Shown piece after piece: positions 6,601-8,386 of a stretch of DNA of 8,386 nucleotides. Origin of the DNA: Clostridia bacterium. GTDB lineage: Bacteria; Bacillota; Clostridia; Christensenellales; Borkfalkiaceae. The translations under genes were made by a program, and so were the position numbers. The notes below the pieces were generated by a model. The model was not told the origin of the DNA. It did not search any database and was given only the letters and a program-made list of their open reading frames with translations. The first letter of the stretch is position 1. The number at the start of each line of letters is the position of its first letter. The stretch spans positions 1 through 8,386 of the forward strand of contig JAGCMG010000063.1 in assembly GCA_017646555.1 (NCBI GenBank), in the 5' to 3' direction.

Positions 6601-7884
6601 ATGGAATACAAAGTAGAAAAAGCGGAAAAAAGTACCGTTAAAGTTGAAATTTCGTTAAACGCTACGGAATGGAGACAAGCGCAAGTTGACGCTTACAACA
6701 AAAACAAATCAAAATTCTCTATGCCTGGTTTTAGAAAAGGCAAAGTGCCTATGGCTATGATTGAACGCACTTACGGCAAGGGCGTTTTCTTTGAAGATGC
6801 TATTAACGAATCTTTCCCAAAATATTTTGACGAAGTTTTAGCAAAAGAAACTTCTATTGATATGGTTGGTAGACCTGATTTAGACGTTAAATCTTTAAAT
6901 GACGACGGTATCGTGTTAGTTGCTACCGTTCCTGTTAAGCCGGAAGTTAAACTTGGCGACTATAAGGGTATAAAGTTTGAAAAAGTTGAGTATAATGTAA
7001 CTGACGAAGATATCGAAAACGATATCAAGCGTTTACAAGAAAGAAATAGTAGAACGGTTGAAGTAGAAGGCCGTCCTGCAAAGATGGGCGATATTTCAGT
7101 TATTGATTATTCAGGCTCGGTTGACGGCGTTAAATTCGACGGTGGCACGGCTGAAAATCAAGAACTTATTTTAGGTTCTAAAAATTTCATCCCTGGCTTT
7201 GAAGAAGGCGTTGTTGGTATGAATATTGGCGAAGAAAAAGATATCGCTGTTAAATTCCCTGAAGAATATCACGCTGAAAATTTAAAAGGTAAAGACGCTG
7301 TTTTTGCCGTTAAACTTAACGCGCTTAAAGTTAAAGAACTTCCTGAAGTTACCGACGAATTCATTAAAGATGCTACCGGTACTGACACCGTTGACGCTTA
7401 TAAGGCTGAAGCAAAGGCTAAAATGGAAGAAAATAACGCTAAAAGAGCAGAAAGAGAACTCGAAAACAAGATGATTGAGTTCATTACCGACGCAAGTGAA
7501 GTTGAAATTCCTGACGCTTTAATCGAAAGCCAAATCGATTATATGGTTCAAGATATGGAATACAGAATGTCTTATCAAGGTCTTAAACTTGAAGATTTCT
7601 TAAAGTATACTAATCAAACTATGGAAGATTATAGAAAGAGTTTTAAGGACCAAGCGTCTAAATCAGTTAAACAACAACTCGTTATCGACGCAATTATCAA
7701 CAAGGAAGGCATTGTTGCGTCTGACGACGAAATTAAGGTTAAAGTTGATGAAATGTACGCTAAAAATGGCAAAGACGTTCCTGAATTTAAGGACTTCAAT
7801 GCTAAACAATTCGACTACATTAAACAAGAAATTATCATCAATAAACTTTTTGACGTATTAAAGAAAGAAAATACCATCGCGTAA
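6601..7884 (+). CDS. tig: Trigger factor, ribosome-associated chaperone and prolyl isomerase
   Basis: Trigger factor docks on ribosomal protein uL23 at the exit tunnel and shields emerging chains. The 427 residues match the usual 420-430. The N-terminal ribosome-binding domain carries the signature GFRKGKVP at 43-50, exactly the position and pattern used in E. coli. The FKBP-type peptidyl-prolyl isomerase domain covers about 157-245 (GDISVIDYSG, then NFIPGFEEGVVGM). The remaining part, about 250-427, is the helical substrate-binding arm and is highly charged. Start ATG 6601 has a good AGGAG 7 nt upstream and aligns with the family N-terminus. The order tig then clpP is the classic arrangement in many bacteria (usually followed by clpX), and the promoter above supports strong constitutive expression. 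Confidence 0.97.
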   Translation: MEYKVEKAEKSTVKVEISLNATEWRQAQVDAYNKNKSKFSMPGFRKGKVPMAMIERTYGKGVFFEDAINESFPKYFDEVLAKETSIDMVGRPDLDVKSLNDDGIVLVATVPVKPEVKLGDYKGIKFEKVEYNVTDEDIENDIKRLQERNSRTVEVEGRPAKMGDISVIDYSGSVDGVKFDGGTAENQELILGSKNFIPGFEEGVVGMNIGEEKDIAVKFPEEYHAENLKGKDAVFAVKLNALKVKELPEVTDEFIKDATGTDTVDAYKAEAKAKMEENNAKRAERELENKMIEFITDASEVEIPDALIESQIDYMVQDMEYRMSYQGLKLEDFLKYTNQTMEDYRKSFKDQASKSVKQQLVIDAIINKEGIVASDDEIKVKVDEMYAKNGKDVPEFKDFNAKQFDYIKQEIIINKLFDVLKKENTIA

Positions 7885-7907
7885 TCTAATTTAATATTTT
7901 GTAAAGT

Positions 7908-7950
7908 CAGCCTCCGCTTTATGCTTTTCATAAGGTGGGGGTTGTTTTAA
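7908..7950 (+). terminator. Hairpin with short U tail between tig and clpP, terminator or attenuator
   Basis: A 16-bp stem pairs 7908-7923 with 7929-7944 around the loop CTTTT, with four G.U pairs, followed by TTTT at 7945-7948. In transcripts of the opposite strand these G.U pairs become A.C mismatches, so the structure is meaningful only in + strand RNA. It starts 23 nt after the tig stop. Only 26 nt lie between it and clpP, with no convincing promoter, so it probably reduces rather than blocks read-through. Confidence 0.72.
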
Positions 7951-7976
7951 AATTATTTGTATAAAAGGAGTGTATT

Positions 7977-8386
7977 ATGCCGAAAAATTACGTTGTTCCT
8001 TACGTTATCGAAAATACCGGTAAAGGCGAAAGAAGTTACGATATTTATTCCCGCCTTTTAGAAGATAGAATTATCTTTTTAACGGGTGAAATTAACGACG
8101 CTGTCGCTGATATCGTCGTTGCTCAACTTATCTATTTAGAAGGACAAGACCCTGATAAAGATATTTGTCTTTATATCAATAGCCCTGGTGGTTCGGTTTC
8201 GGCTGGGCTCGCTATTTACGACACTATGAATTATATTCGTTGTGACGTTTCGACCATTTGTATCGGTATGGCTGCGTCAATGGGCGCTTTTTTGCTATCA
8301 AGCGGTACTAAAGGAAAACGCTACGCTCTTAAAAATAGCGAAATTATGATTCATCAACCACTTGGTGGCGCGCAAGGTCAAGCAAG
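7977..8386 (+). CDS. clpP: ATP-dependent Clp protease proteolytic subunit, 3' end missing
   Basis: ClpP forms a tetradecameric barrel-shaped serine peptidase that degrades substrates unfolded by ClpX or other Clp ATPases. The window holds 136 codons of an expected 190-210. Visible features: IYSRLLEDRIIFLTGEI (23-39), YINSPGGSVSAGLAIYD (66-82), GMAASMGAFLL with nucleophile Ser101 (97-107), and EIMIHQPLGG with catalytic His126 (122-131). The catalytic Asp lies beyond the window edge. The N-terminus (MPKNYVVPYVIE) starts without a long propeptide, as in Firmicutes ClpP. The start has a strong AAGGAG (7965-7970), 6 nt upstream. With tig 92 nt upstream and no evident promoter between, it is probably transcribed with tig through the hairpin. 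No CtsR heptad repeat is seen before it. Confidence 0.97.
   Translation, partial: MPKNYVVPYVIENTGKGERSYDIYSRLLEDRIIFLTGEINDAVADIVVAQLIYLEGQDPDKDICLYINSPGGSVSAGLAIYDTMNYIRCDVSTICIGMAASMGAFLLSSGTKGKRYALKNSEIMIHQPLGGAQGQA

Noticed and set aside
7960..7965. TATAAA as a clpP -10 box
   Set aside because: It overlaps the clpP ribosome site, so transcripts would start after it, and no -35 is present at proper spacing.

Overview
The window is AT-rich bacterial DNA with all genes on the + strand, every complete gene ending in TAA, and Gram-positive style signals (AGGAG ribosome sites, TTGACA/TATAAT-like promoters, U-tailed hairpin terminators). The gene set (GpsA-like dehydrogenase, two RluA-type pseudouridine synthases, an RqcH/NFACT protein, trigger factor, ClpP) and the codon use fit a low-GC member of the Bacillota, probably Clostridia. 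The finer placement is inference, since no rRNA or other marker is present.

Layout: (1) 1-817, the 3' part of a gpsA-like glycerol-3-phosphate dehydrogenase gene, closed by a good terminator. (2) 942-1652, a monocistronic RluA-family pseudouridine synthase without an S4 domain, with its own promoter and terminator. (3) 1828-3759, a 643-residue protein with an export signal, beta-rich Ig-like extracellular region and C-terminal membrane anchor. It has the best promoter of the first half of the window, a strong ribosome site and a perfect terminator hairpin. (4) 3868-6478, an S4-RluA pseudouridine synthase gene followed after 58 nt by rqcH, with no terminator between them, so probably one transcript. 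(5) 6601-8386, tig (trigger factor) with a strong extended -10 promoter, then clpP cut by the window end, separated by a G.U-rich hairpin.

Functionally most of the window concerns the ribosome and nascent proteins. The RluA-type enzymes modify RNA, RqcH tags stalled chains on 50S subunits with alanine, trigger factor folds chains at the exit tunnel, and ClpP degrades tagged or misfolded products. The odd one out is the surface protein, the only gene I cannot assign to a named family.

I see no CRISPR array, transposon, phage gene, toxin-antitoxin pair, tRNA or rRNA. I did not find a clear new system. The best leads are the surface protein, a hairpin upstream of an rqcH start that lacks a Shine-Dalgarno site, a 16-bp palindrome inside a promoter, and the stem between tig and clpP. 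No gene-free stretch exceeds 300 bases.
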